Shown: positions 42,509 through 51,535, numbered from the stretch's first letter. The stretch is DNA of 64,000 bases from UBA5109 sp963975155 (GCA_963975155.1 CAXBFG010000003.1:1-64000); one strand, 5' to 3'. Translations and numbers: made by a program. The notes: a model not told the origin generated them from the sequence alone.

Positions 42509-43024
42509 ATGGACATTAGCAGGAGCAAGGCAAGCAACAAGGATAGCAGAGGGGATATCAGAGTGGATAGCAGCAGGAAGAGTTTAGGTTTCACACCTGA
42601 GGGATTGACTGAGGCAAAACCTGACAGAGCAGAACAGGCTCCTGGCAGGTGCCTAAACAGCATATTGTTTATAGATGATAATCCGCTCGTCCTGGAAACC
42701 GTCAAAAAGTTAATGGAAAACACGGCCTTTGAGTTGCTGACCAGCGATGATCCATTTATGGGGCTTTGCCAGTTATCTCAACATAAGCCTATTGCTGCTT
42801 TTATCGATGCAAGCCTGAATGGCCTTTCCGGATATCAATTTTGTGCCCTGATAAAAGCTCAGCCCACTTATCGGCATATCTTGATAATTTTGGTGCTGGA
42901 ACAGGCCGACAAACTGTTAGCAGCCAGAGCAATCGCGGCTGGTGCAAACTCGGTTCTGGTTAAGCCTTTTGGCAGGAATGAATTAATTGAAGCAAGCCGC
43001 AGGCCAGGAGAAATAGCAGCTTGA
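42509..43024 (+). CDS. Divergent response-regulator receiver protein (PilG-like position)
   Basis: Receiver domain at about residues 50-165: acidic pair LFIDDNP, phosphoacceptor Asp in AAFIDASLNGLSGYQF and the conserved Lys in VLVKPFG are kept, but the usual Thr/Ser after strand 4 is replaced (ILVLEQADK), so switching may differ. The N-terminal 45 residues are repeat-derived and unlike a receiver. A GTG at 42563 with AGAGGGG upstream is an equally likely start. There is no output domain. The position beside gshB is that of pilG, but the rest of the chemosensory cluster is missing. Confidence 0.65.
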   Translation: MDISRSKASNKDSRGDIRVDSSRKSLGFTPEGLTEAKPDRAEQAPGRCLNSILFIDDNPLVLETVKKLMENTAFELLTSDDPFMGLCQLSQHKPIAAFIDASLNGLSGYQFCALIKAQPTYRHILIILVLEQADKLLAARAIAAGANSVLVKPFGRNELIEASRRPGEIAA

Positions 43025-43353
43025 ATCCGCTACAGGAAGGAAGAAAGTCGCTAACTTCTTATTGTCAGAATATATTGATCTCCTTGGATCAAACGCTGGA
43101 AGAGTTCTATCGTGCCCGGGCTTCAGGGCAGACGGTGAAGCAGGCCAAGGCCTTACAGAAGCTGAAAAAATATAGCCTGCAATTGTTATTGCTGGAGCCA
43201 TTTTATCGTCTTAATGAAGGTGAAAATAAAGCTCAGTACTTACAAAAACTTTGCGTCTTGTTAGCTAATGAAAGCTTTCATACTGATTCAGACGAAGAGC
43301 TCCACTTACTGACAAGCTTTTACAGTACGCTTGCTGATCTGTCATCTTCATAG
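43021..43353 (+). CDS. Hypothetical protein coupled to the receiver gene (110 aa)
   Basis: A TTG start overlaps the receiver stop by 4 bp (TTGA), with AGGAGA upstream. The product is soluble, leucine-rich and predicted helical (start MNPLQEGRKSLTSYCQNIL, with LEEFYRARASGQTVKQAKAL in the middle). I recognise no family. Tight coupling suggests it works with the receiver protein. Confidence 0.5.
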   Translation: MNPLQEGRKSLTSYCQNILISLDQTLEEFYRARASGQTVKQAKALQKLKKYSLQLLLLEPFYRLNEGENKAQYLQKLCVLLANESFHTDSDEELHLLTSFYSTLADLSSS

Positions 43354-43700
43354 TTGAAACTGAATCTAGAATAAAACATTTATTCTGCGGATGTTGTGAG
43401 CAAGAAAATTAGCCGGGGTTCTGTTTTGTCCTTAGAAGTCATCGTCTTTGATGCTTATCAGGAGCTGGCAGAGTCGACAATAAAAACACAGATGATGGGC
43501 TAGAGAAATTATAAGAAGTGCAAAAAGTGTAATGAAGTGCAAGAAGTGCAAGAAGTGCAAGGAAGTAGAAAAATGCTCAAAAGAGCATTCGGGAGTATTT
43601 ATGCAAAGAAACTCCATATGTCCTGTTTAAACCTGCGCTTCAAAGCTTGAATTTGCTACAATCCCAGCGATTAAATTCGGGGTTGTGGAGAAGCAGTTAA
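43354..43700. other. Intergenic region with 9-bp repeats
   Basis: 347 bp without a gene. It contains a short array of GAAGTGCAA (exact copies at 43515, 43534, 43543 and 43552, with a degenerate unit between the first two). A minus-strand frame over it (Leu-His-Phe repeats) is an artefact of the array. Confidence 0.6.
43515..43566. repeat. 9-bp tandem repeat array
   Basis: The unit GAAGTGCAA occurs four times exactly, three of them directly in tandem (43534-43560), with decayed units around them. It is a different unit from the 12-bp array 1 kb upstream, so this small locus has two independent simple-repeat expansions. Confidence 0.75.
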
Positions 43701-44222
43701 TTGAAGGCGATTGGTTACTACTGGGGTATAGGTGGAGTACTGGCAATTTTATTGTCAGCCGTATTCAGGCTATCGTTTCGGATTGTTGAAATGCTGAGTT
43801 ACCCCTTGAGCATCCTGCAATGGATTGTCCTTGTTGCTTTCGCACTATACATGGCTTATGCAGAGGGCTATAAAGGCTTTCATCTTAATTTCTCACCACG
43901 GGTTGTAGAAAGAGCCAGGTTTTTTCTGGATCAGAGTGAAAGTTACAGAATATGGCATATGCTGTTCGCACCCATATTTTGTATGGGGTATATCCACGCA
44001 ACACGAAAAAGAAAACTGATATCATTTTCGCTAACAAGCGCGATTATTGTTCTGGTTTTACTGGTGAGTATGTTGCCTCAACCCTGGCGCGGTATTGTCG
44101 ATGCGGGTGTTGTGCTGGGTCTTTTGCTGGGGATATTGTCTATCGCTTATTTCTGGATGAAATCTGCTCAATCCGGAAAAACGGATTGGAATAGTCCGGT
44201 TCCAGCTGACTTTCCAGGGTAA
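43701..44222 (+). CDS. Hypothetical multi-pass membrane protein (173 aa)
   Basis: A TTG start at 43701 with GGAG about 10 bp upstream. Four hydrophobic segments (about 8-25, 35-53, 85-97, 108-150) separated by a conserved-looking basic loop (YAEGYKGFHLNFSPRVVERARFF). No known family is recognised. It is convergent with the DUF484 gene, the stops being 1 bp apart, in the place where xerC usually lies. Confidence 0.6.
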   Translation: MKAIGYYWGIGGVLAILLSAVFRLSFRIVEMLSYPLSILQWIVLVAFALYMAYAEGYKGFHLNFSPRVVERARFFLDQSESYRIWHMLFAPIFCMGYIHATRKRKLISFSLTSAIIVLVLLVSMLPQPWRGIVDAGVVLGLLLGILSIAYFWMKSAQSGKTDWNSPVPADFPG

Positions 44223-44223
44223 A

Positions 44224-44958
44224 TTACCTGAGTAACAAACCCTTAATTTGGGCCGACAAGATTTCGCCAATGAAGTCGAGAAACAAGGTGTCCAGGCTGG
44301 AATTGAAATGTTTGGCTTTACTGCTGGCAATCACCAGCAAGGGAATGCCAGGCAACTTATCTTTTAATTCTTTTTCCTCATGAAAGTGAATTGGAATGAT
44401 AGCTGCGGAGTTTATTTTAGGCATGTCTGGGAAAAACAATTGTGCTTGTTCGGGATCCAGATTCCCGCAATAAGCTCTCTTACGTTGGAAAAGTACGCCC
44501 AGAACCTTGCGAGCATGATCCAGGGGGAGCAAAAACAGTTTTGATTCCTGCTCATCCAAAGCTTCGTCCGTAGCAAAAAAAATTCGGCTGGCGCTGGCAT
44601 CAAATTCATTTTTTAATTTCTCATCAATTAGCCCGGATAGTTCGTCCAGGCTGCGCGTATTAATGATGTTCAGGATAATAGTGCGGGTTTTTTCAAAAAG
44701 GGCATCGTTTTCTTTGGCATTTTCTATGAAGTCATGGATTTTATTCTGATTTTCATCGCTTTTACGTCTTAGCAAGCTGACCTGTCGCTCAAGCAAGGAA
44801 ACTGCGGAGCCGCTTTTATGGGGGATACGAAGTTTTAATAATAAATCTTCGCGGTTAGTGAAAAAGTCAGGGTGTTCCAACAGATAAGTCGCAACACTTT
44901 CATCATCCAGGATCATTTCGTCAGTTTTGGCGAGTGCATTCTGGGATTCTTGCTTCAT
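44224..44958 (-). CDS. DUF484 (GAF-like) protein
   Basis: A 244-aa protein with the DUF484 pattern: VATYLLEHPDFFTNREDLLLKLRIPHKSGSAVSLLERQVSLLRRK, a short coiled coil, then a GAF-like domain. The function is unknown. It overlaps dapF by 4 bp (ATGA). In related genomes the next gene is xerC; here it is absent and a convergent membrane protein follows. Confidence 0.88.
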   Translation of the reverse strand: MKQESQNALAKTDEMILDDESVATYLLEHPDFFTNREDLLLKLRIPHKSGSAVSLLERQVSLLRRKSDENQNKIHDFIENAKENDALFEKTRTIILNIINTRSLDELSGLIDEKLKNEFDASASRIFFATDEALDEQESKLFLLPLDHARKVLGVLFQRKRAYCGNLDPEQAQLFFPDMPKINSAAIIPIHFHEEKELKDKLPGIPLLVIASSKAKHFNSSLDTLFLDFIGEILSAQIKGLLLR

Positions 44959-45791
44959 AAATCTACTTGTCCTTGGTACACAGTGTTTGCAGGGCCAGTC
45001 ATAAAAACGGATGAATTTGTGCCTTTCCAGCTTATAGAGAGTTTGCCACCTTTAAGCTCGACTGTCACGGTTTCAGCTAATAATGACCTGCGAATTCCAG
45101 CCACCACGGCGGCACATGCTCCGGTACCGCAAGCCAGAGTTTCACCAGCGCCACGCTCAAAGACCCGTAAGCGAATCAGATCAGGCCTCACAATTTGCAT
45201 AAAGCCGGCATTTACCCGGTCAGGAAAGCGTTCATGTTGTTCAATCAGAGGGCCGAATGTTGCAACTGGCGCAGTATCAACATTATCTACCTGGTAGACA
45301 GCATGAGGATTTCCCATGGATAGTGCAGATATTTCAATATTGTGCTCACCTGGTAAAAGGAGTTGGTAGGTGAGGGCTTCCTTGTCAGCGAGAAAAGGGA
45401 TCTCGGCAGGCCTGGTTATAGGTGCGCCCATGTCGACACTTACCTGTCCATCCGAAAGGGCTTCACAATGAATAATATTGCCGGTTGGCATACTCAGCGA
45501 TATAAGCTTGTTGGCGCTTAGCCCCTGGTCAATTAAATAGCGTGTTACACAGCGTGCACCGTTACCACAATGTTCAACTTCAGAGCCGTCAGCATTATAA
45601 ATTCGATAGTTAAAATCACTGCCAGGAATGGTGGAAGGTTCGATAACCAGCAGCTGATCAAAACCAATGCCAGTTCGCCGATCAGACAGTTCTTTGATGC
45701 GATCAACAGGCACAGCAAGATCCTGCTGGATTCTGTCCAGCAGCATGAAGTCATTGCCCAGACCATGCATTTTGGTAAAGCGCAAAGACAC
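44955..45791 (-). CDS. dapF: Diaminopimelate epimerase
   Basis: Converts LL- to meso-diaminopimelate for lysine and peptidoglycan. The 278-aa length is typical. Both catalytic cysteines are in place: EHCGNGARC near residue 75 and LACGTGACAAV near 218. The N-terminus LRFTKMHGLGNDFMLLD is canonical. It is co-oriented with lysA upstream and DUF484 downstream. Confidence 0.96.
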   Translation of the reverse strand: MSLRFTKMHGLGNDFMLLDRIQQDLAVPVDRIKELSDRRTGIGFDQLLVIEPSTIPGSDFNYRIYNADGSEVEHCGNGARCVTRYLIDQGLSANKLISLSMPTGNIIHCEALSDGQVSVDMGAPITRPAEIPFLADKEALTYQLLLPGEHNIEISALSMGNPHAVYQVDNVDTAPVATFGPLIEQHERFPDRVNAGFMQIVRPDLIRLRVFERGAGETLACGTGACAAVVAGIRRSLLAETVTVELKGGKLSISWKGTNSSVFMTGPANTVYQGQVDL

Positions 45792-45822
45792 TGCTTTATC
45801 CTCTGTTAACTAATGGTTTATA

Positions 45823-47070
45823 TCAGGGTAACAGGCTTTCTGGTGCCAGCTGATCCTGGATAGTTTCTCTGCGACGGACCAGGTGGACTGAATCGCCATC
45901 TACCATCACTTCGGCAGCCCGATTGCGGGTATTATAGTTTGAACTCATCACAAAGCCATAAGCTCCCGCCGAGCAAACCGCTAACAAATCATTGGCTGCC
46001 AGTGTCAATTCACGGTCTTTACCAAGAAAGTCACTGGATTCACAAACTGGTCCGACGACATCATAAATAGCCTTGCTGCCCTGAGTATTTTGTTGAAGCG
46101 GAATAATATCCATCCAGGATTGATACAGGGCGGGGCGGATCAAATCATTCATGGCCGCATCAACAATCGCAAAGTTTTTATCGGCGTTGCTTTTCAGGTA
46201 TTCAACCCGTGTGAGCAGCACACCGGCATTGGCGCATATTGAACGACCGGGTTCGAGGATCAGTTTAAGTCCAGTGCTTTGTAGCAAGGGTTTAATTGCA
46301 GCGATATATTCAGCGGGTTCAGGAGGAGACTCATTCTGATAACGTACACCCAGACCGCCACCCAGATCCAGGTGCTGCAAGTTAATCCCCAGGCCAGAAA
46401 GCTGTGTAACCAGCTTCAGTATTCTTTCCAGGGCGGCAGTAAAAGGTGCCATCGAGGTTAATTGTGATCCGATATGGCAATCCACACCGACAATATTAAT
46501 ACCTTGCAGTGACTGGGCATGCTGATATATCGCAGGGGCACGTTCAATACTGATACCGAATTTATTTTCTTTTAGTCCGGTTGAAATATAGGGGTGCGTT
46601 TGGGCATCCACATCCGGATTAACGCGCATGGAGACATTTGCCAACAGCTTCAGCTCCAGGGCAATTTCATTGAGTTTCTCCAGTTCAGCTTCCGATTCCA
46701 CATTGAAGCAATGAATTCCTGCTTCAAGTGCCCGCCGCATCGCATGCTGGTCCTTTCCAACACCGGAAAATATGATTTTGTCTGCTGAGCCACCGGCCGC
46801 GAGTACGCGTTCCAGTTCTCCTTCAGAAACAATATCGAATCCGGCGCCAAGTCTCGCCAGTACATTTAGCACGGCCAGATTTGAATTGGCTTTTACTGCA
46901 TAGCATATTAACGCGGGTTGATCGATTAGGGCGTTCTGGTAAGCCAGAAAAGCTTGCTCCAGTGCGGCTCGGGAATAGACAAAGCAAGGCGTTCCAAATT
47001 GTTCTGCAATTTGGGATAAAGGCACTGCTTCAGCATGAAGCTGATGATTCAGGTAATGAAAGTTACTCAT
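45823..47070 (-). CDS. lysA: Diaminopimelate decarboxylase
   Basis: Last step of lysine synthesis, PLP-dependent. The 415-aa length is usual. The PLP lysine is in CYAVKANSN; GAGFDIVSEGELERVL, the HIGSQ loop, EPGRSICANAG and the C-terminal CSAGAYGFVMSSNYN (active-site Cys) are present. The start codon overlaps the stop of lptM (TAATG). Confidence 0.96.
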   Translation of the reverse strand: MSNFHYLNHQLHAEAVPLSQIAEQFGTPCFVYSRAALEQAFLAYQNALIDQPALICYAVKANSNLAVLNVLARLGAGFDIVSEGELERVLAAGGSADKIIFSGVGKDQHAMRRALEAGIHCFNVESEAELEKLNEIALELKLLANVSMRVNPDVDAQTHPYISTGLKENKFGISIERAPAIYQHAQSLQGINIVGVDCHIGSQLTSMAPFTAALERILKLVTQLSGLGINLQHLDLGGGLGVRYQNESPPEPAEYIAAIKPLLQSTGLKLILEPGRSICANAGVLLTRVEYLKSNADKNFAIVDAAMNDLIRPALYQSWMDIIPLQQNTQGSKAIYDVVGPVCESSDFLGKDRELTLAANDLLAVCSAGAYGFVMSSNYNTRNRAAEVMVDGDSVHLVRRRETIQDQLAPESLLP

Positions 47071-47195
47071 TAGAAGGAGCTCTGGGAATAAATTGGCACA
47101 GCAAACACGGCAGACTCTGCTGGTACCAGAGGACCTTTTTGGCCACAGGCACAGAGGCTGCTTAGTGCTAATAACAGTAGAATTCTTTTTTTCAT
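47070..47195 (-). CDS. lptM: LptM small lipoprotein (LPS translocon maturation)
   Basis: A 41-aa lipoprotein easily missed by length filters: MKKRILLLLALSSLCACGQKGPLVPA, with lipobox LCAC and the diagnostic CGQKGPL after the acylated cysteine. LptM (YifL) helps disulfide maturation of LptD. Its position directly upstream of lysA with a TAATG overlap is the conserved one. Confidence 0.88.
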   Translation of the reverse strand: MKKRILLLLALSSLCACGQKGPLVPAESAVFAVPIYSQSSF

Positions 47196-47240
47196 AAACA
47201 AGGCTTGCAGCGTTATTTAACTGGGGAGGATTATACTGCC

Positions 47241-49142
47241 TTAAATAAATTTTTGCTGATTTAAGAGGGGGGGAACAGGGCAGTCCAGCAAGGAAGCAAC
47301 AGCCCTGAGTAACTCGGCTTCCTCGGCAGTGATAATGCCATCGGCACTGATACAGGCTGCCATGGCTTTGAGCAACATAGGCTTTTGTAATGGTTTTAAT
47401 GATTTCAGGAGATCCGTGGATTTTTCCAGTACCTCGGTATTGTTTTTGTAATCTGCTCTAAAGCGAAGAGCTTTACGAGTTGTAAGCAGGCTCTGTGCAT
47501 TATTGAAAGACGTTTCTGCAGCATCCTCATCATCATTACCAATCATCGCCAGAACAGATAACAAAGCTTCACAAGCCCAGGCAGCCGACATTATGTCCAC
47601 TAAGCTTCGGTAAGTACGGGTATTTATATCCAGGTTATAACGTAAAATTTTAAAAATGCACCATTCGAATACAGAGATAGATTCATCAGCAACAATGAGC
47701 TGACTGAGATGACTCATAAAGGATCTGTACTGGACGGGCGAAAGTTGTTTTAAGGCAGGTATACAGAGATCAGTCATGGTCAGGTACATTTCTCTGCTTA
47801 ACCAGCTGGTTTGGGAGCGTAAGTTTAATAAACTGGCAAGCTGTTGTTCGCTTAAAGCTTCCTTCAAGATACCCAGCTGCTTTTTTTCTGTCTCAGGATT
47901 GGATAGTTCCATCAATAAACAATACATCAGCATACTGGCACCAAAAGAGCTATGCGCACTTTCAATAAGCTCTGCAGGTAAGGAATTCAATTGATTGACA
48001 GCCAGGGCAAGATGTTCGATACCTGGTTCCCCAATGGAATCGACAGCAGACTTTTGTGTTAATTCTTCAGGCTGTGTGGACTCTCCGGAGAAGGAGGCAG
48101 TTTGAGCAGGGCCAGGCCTGGACGGTTTCTGAGTGCTGCCTTGGTTTAATTCTCCATTCCAGTAAGGATCGATTCTTGAGATGCGTTCGCTTAAGGGCGG
48201 ATGGGTTGCGAAAAGCCCGGTAAAGCCTGACTTTAAGCCCTGACTGAAGAGCATATGGCTGATTTCTGATGCATCGGCACTCTTTATAAGGGAGCCTTCC
48301 TTGTAGCCAGCAATTTTCTTTAAGGCGCCGGCGATACCCTGCGGATTACGGGTAAACTGTACAGCAGAAGCATCGGCAAGAAACTCACGTTGTCGGCTGA
48401 CGGCAGCTTTAATGATATTGCCAAAGAATGTGCCGCCATAACCCACAATTATCAGGCCAATGCCGAGTATGGCTATGCCTCCACCTTTGCGGTTAGAGCG
48501 GTTTCGATAAACACTGCCGCGCAGTATGTAATACCCGATCAAACCGATTACCAGAATGCCATAGAGAAGGCCAATAAGACGGATATTCAAGCGCATGTCC
48601 CCGTTGAATATATGGCTGAACTCATGGGCTATAACACCTTGCAGTTCATCACGATCCAGCTGGTGGATACATCCCCTGGTGATGCCGATTACGGCATCCT
48701 GTGGCTTATAGCCTGCGGCAAAAGCATTTATTGCAGAATCTTCCATTAAATAAACAGGAGGAACCGGTGTGCCTGAAGCAATGGCTATTTCTTCTACGAC
48801 ATTGAGTATTTTGCGTTCATCTGCATCTCGGGTTCCGGTATTTAACAGGCGACCACCCATGGCCTCGGCGACAACTTTTCCGCCACCCTTTAACTGTGCA
48901 AGCCTGAATAATGCACCAAAAGTAACCACGGCAATTACACCCAGGCTGACAAAAATAAATATATCGGATGTGATTAAATCTGCATCGAAGGCAACTTCGC
49001 CGGATGTATTCTCTGAGAAACTGATAAGGCTGACGATTAAAACTGAGGTAATAACTATCAGGCTGATAACCGCGCAAATAAAAAGCAGTATGAGCTTTTT
49101 GGTAGTACTTCTGGCACGATCCTGATGAGCAAAAAAATTCAC
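47241..49142 (-). CDS. M48 family membrane metalloprotease with TerB-like C-terminus
   Basis: A 633-aa protein. Two N-terminal hydrophobic segments (about 17-75), then the HtpX/Ste24-like catalytic domain with VIAHEFSHIFNGDMRLN (HExxH) and the later Glu in REFLADASAVQFTRNP, plus two more hydrophobic helices around 195-250. The C-terminal 250 residues form a separate helical region ending in MLLKAMAACISADGIITAEEAELLRAVASLL, a TerB-like acidic module. It probably degrades or trims membrane proteins. The adjacent lemA gene and the same orientation match the common LemA-M48 pair. Confidence 0.87.
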   Translation of the reverse strand: MNFFAHQDRARSTTKKLILLFICAVISLIVITSVLIVSLISFSENTSGEVAFDADLITSDIFIFVSLGVIAVVTFGALFRLAQLKGGGKVVAEAMGGRLLNTGTRDADERKILNVVEEIAIASGTPVPPVYLMEDSAINAFAAGYKPQDAVIGITRGCIHQLDRDELQGVIAHEFSHIFNGDMRLNIRLIGLLYGILVIGLIGYYILRGSVYRNRSNRKGGGIAILGIGLIIVGYGGTFFGNIIKAAVSRQREFLADASAVQFTRNPQGIAGALKKIAGYKEGSLIKSADASEISHMLFSQGLKSGFTGLFATHPPLSERISRIDPYWNGELNQGSTQKPSRPGPAQTASFSGESTQPEELTQKSAVDSIGEPGIEHLALAVNQLNSLPAELIESAHSSFGASMLMYCLLMELSNPETEKKQLGILKEALSEQQLASLLNLRSQTSWLSREMYLTMTDLCIPALKQLSPVQYRSFMSHLSQLIVADESISVFEWCIFKILRYNLDINTRTYRSLVDIMSAAWACEALLSVLAMIGNDDEDAAETSFNNAQSLLTTRKALRFRADYKNNTEVLEKSTDLLKSLKPLQKPMLLKAMAACISADGIITAEEAELLRAVASLLDCPVPPLLNQQKFI

Positions 49143-49187
49143 AGCAAGCTCCGCAACCGGACTGAGATCAAGATAAACAGCGCAGAC

Positions 49188-49784
49188 TTAAAAGGAAACT
49201 TTGGGCGCTTCCTGCATGGCTTCCCGGTCTTCATACTCCAGCAGACTGGCATTTTCTGCATGTCCGAACATGGCTGCCAGTAATACTGGCGGAAAGGTCT
49301 GTTTATAGGTGTTATACAGAGTTACAGCATCATTGAAGGCCTGACGGGAAAACGCCACTTTGTTTTCAGTGCTGGTAAGTTCTTCTGACAATTGCATCAT
49401 GTTCTGATTGGCTTTCAAATCAGGATAGGCCTCGACGACAACATTTAATTTACCGAGGGCACCGGTAAGCAAACCTTCGGCCTGACTCAGGTCCAGCATG
49501 GCCGCCGGATTACCAGGTGCAGCAGATGCAGCCTGCAAGCCATTTAAAGCCTGATTTCGAGCCTGAATAACTGCTTCAAGTGTTTCACGTTCGTGACTTA
49601 TGTAGGCCTTGGCAGTTTCAACTAGATTCGGTATCAGGTCATAACGTCGTTTTAACTGCACTTCTATCTGTGAAAAGGCATTTTCAAAACGGTTTTTCAG
49701 GGTTACCAGTTTGTTATAAATACCAATAACCATAAAAATGATTATGACCAGAATAACCAGAATAATGATGCTTGAAATACCCAT
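49188..49784 (-). CDS. lemA: LemA family protein
   Basis: A 198-aa protein with an N-terminal membrane helix (ISSIIILVILVIIIFMVIGI) and a helical-bundle domain with the family blocks NRFENAFSQIEVQLKRRYDLIPNLVETAKAY, YPDLKANQNMMQLSEELTSTENKVAFSRQAFNDAV and YNTYKQTFPPVLLA. Such proteins are often encoded beside M48 proteases; a role in membrane stress is likely but not shown. Confidence 0.92.
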   Translation of the reverse strand: MGISSIIILVILVIIIFMVIGIYNKLVTLKNRFENAFSQIEVQLKRRYDLIPNLVETAKAYISHERETLEAVIQARNQALNGLQAASAAPGNPAAMLDLSQAEGLLTGALGKLNVVVEAYPDLKANQNMMQLSEELTSTENKVAFSRQAFNDAVTLYNTYKQTFPPVLLAAMFGHAENASLLEYEDREAMQEAPKVSF

Positions 49785-49880
49785 AAGACCTCCGGAGATT
49801 ATTTGCTCAGCTCACTTTTGTATGGAACTAGAATAAACGTCCTGTCAGGCAGCGTCTAGCGTAAATTGGAGAAATAGGGT

Positions 49881-51275
49881 TTAAGCAATCAGATCACGGG
49901 CTCTGGCAATCGCCGCTCTCACTTGTGCCGGCGCAGTGCCGCCCAGATGATCTCTGGCACTCACTGAACCTTCCAGGGTGAGCGCCTTACTGACGTCCTT
50001 TTCAATCAATCCTGAAAACTGTTTCAGGGTGTCGAGGCTGAGGTCACTCAAGCCGACCGAATTTTCAACACAATAGGCAACCGCTTTACCCACAACCTCA
50101 TGTGCATCACGAAAGGGAATGCCTTTCTTTACCAGGTAGTCAGCAAGATCCGTGGCGGTAGCAAAGCCTTGCTGGGCTGCATTTCTCATGACATCCTTTT
50201 TAGATTTTATGGCAGGCACCATATCGGCATAGGCTTTGAGACTGTCTCTTAGCGTATCCAGGGTATCAAACAGGGGCTCTTTATCTTCCTGGTTATCCTT
50301 GTTGTAAGCCAGTGGCTGGGATTTCATCAAGGTTAATAAAGAAACCAGATGCCCGAATACACGGCCACTCTTGCCTCGGATTAATTCCGGCACATCGGGA
50401 TTTTTTTTCTGTGGCATGATGGATGACCCGGTACAGAATCGGTCCGGCAGTTCGATGAAATTGAATTGCGAGGATGTCCACAATACCAGCTCTTCAGAAA
50501 AACGTGACAGGTGCATCATGATAATGCTGGCAGCAGCACTGAGTTCAATTGCAAAATCCCGGTCACTGACTGAATCGAGCGAATTTTCAGACGCTTTATC
50601 GAAGCCCAGCAAGGAGGCCGTAAGTTCTCTGTTAATCGGATAAGTCGTACCTGCCAGTGCAGCGGATCCGAGAGGAGAAATATTTACTCGCTTTCTGCAA
50701 TCCTGCAGGCGCTGGTAATCACGTTGTAACATCTCAAACCAGGCCATTAAATGATGGCCGAAAGTTATCGGCTGAGCGGTTTGTAAATGTGTAAATCCGG
50801 GCATAATCGTTTCTGCTTCCTGTTCGGCCAAATTGATTATGCCTTCCTGTAGCGCTCTCATGAGTTGACTGATCAGATCAATCTCCTCACGCACGTAAAG
50901 TCTGATATCAGTCGCGACCTGATCATTCCTTGAGCGGCCGGTATGTAATTTTTTGCCGCTGGCGCCAATTTTTGCCGTTAATGCAGACTCGATATTCATG
51001 TGTACATCTTCGAGTTTAACAGACCAGACAAAGGCCCCGTCCTCAATTTCCTTTTGAATTTCCTGCAGCCCGGAAACAATTTGTGTTTTTTCCTGAGTAT
51101 CCAGTATGCCTGCTTGCTCCAGCATGGTGGCATGAGCAATTGATCCGGCAATATCTGCCTTGTAAAGTCGTTTGTCGAAATCGACAGAGGCAGTAAACCT
51201 TTCTACAAAGGCATCCGTAGGCTCAGAAAATCTTCCGCCCCATAATTTACTGGTGTTGTTTTTATCGTTTTTCAT
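49881..51275 (-). CDS. argH: Argininosuccinate lyase
   Basis: Final step of arginine synthesis: argininosuccinate to arginine and fumarate. The 464-aa length is typical. The fumarase-superfamily signature GSSIMPQKKNPDVPEL with the catalytic Ser, and HTGRSRNDQVATD, are intact. It is divergent from hemC across 260 bp; in pseudomonads algZ-algR lie between argH and hemC, and they are not present here. Confidence 0.96.
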   Translation of the reverse strand: MKNDKNNTSKLWGGRFSEPTDAFVERFTASVDFDKRLYKADIAGSIAHATMLEQAGILDTQEKTQIVSGLQEIQKEIEDGAFVWSVKLEDVHMNIESALTAKIGASGKKLHTGRSRNDQVATDIRLYVREEIDLISQLMRALQEGIINLAEQEAETIMPGFTHLQTAQPITFGHHLMAWFEMLQRDYQRLQDCRKRVNISPLGSAALAGTTYPINRELTASLLGFDKASENSLDSVSDRDFAIELSAAASIIMMHLSRFSEELVLWTSSQFNFIELPDRFCTGSSIMPQKKNPDVPELIRGKSGRVFGHLVSLLTLMKSQPLAYNKDNQEDKEPLFDTLDTLRDSLKAYADMVPAIKSKKDVMRNAAQQGFATATDLADYLVKKGIPFRDAHEVVGKAVAYCVENSVGLSDLSLDTLKQFSGLIEKDVSKALTLEGSVSARDHLGGTAPAQVRAAIARARDLIA

Positions 51276-51535
51276 TTTTAAAAAGAGTAATCATTGGTGC
51301 TAGTGGGCGCGAATTATAGCAATATCAGAGTATTGAGCGATATAGAAGCTGGTTTCAACTTGCAGAAGCGGTAAAATGCCGGAATGTTCTATATATCTTG
51401 GTGGTAAGTGTTTAAATGATTCTTATCTGCAAGAATGCCTTTATCATGTTCCAGGGATGGATTTATGGGGTGGCAATGCAGTAATGCTGGTTGTTACGCT
51501 TTTCTGAAAATTTTAAGTCATATGTCAGTAAATCA

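Noticed and set aside
42380..42520. Possible CRISPR array
   Set aside because: The units are 12 bp with no spacers, so this is a simple tandem repeat; no cas genes are present.
42307..42723. Minus-strand 138-codon frame with repeated Phe-Ala-Ile-Tyr/His
   Set aside because: It is only the antisense translation of the 12-bp tandem array and of the receiver gene.
43432..43617. Minus-strand frame with Leu-His-Phe repeats
   Set aside because: Artefact of the 9-bp GAAGTGCAA array; no ribosome site and no family.
44872..45297. Plus-strand 141-codon frame opposite dapF
   Set aside because: Antisense shadow of dapF, whose catalytic motifs are intact.
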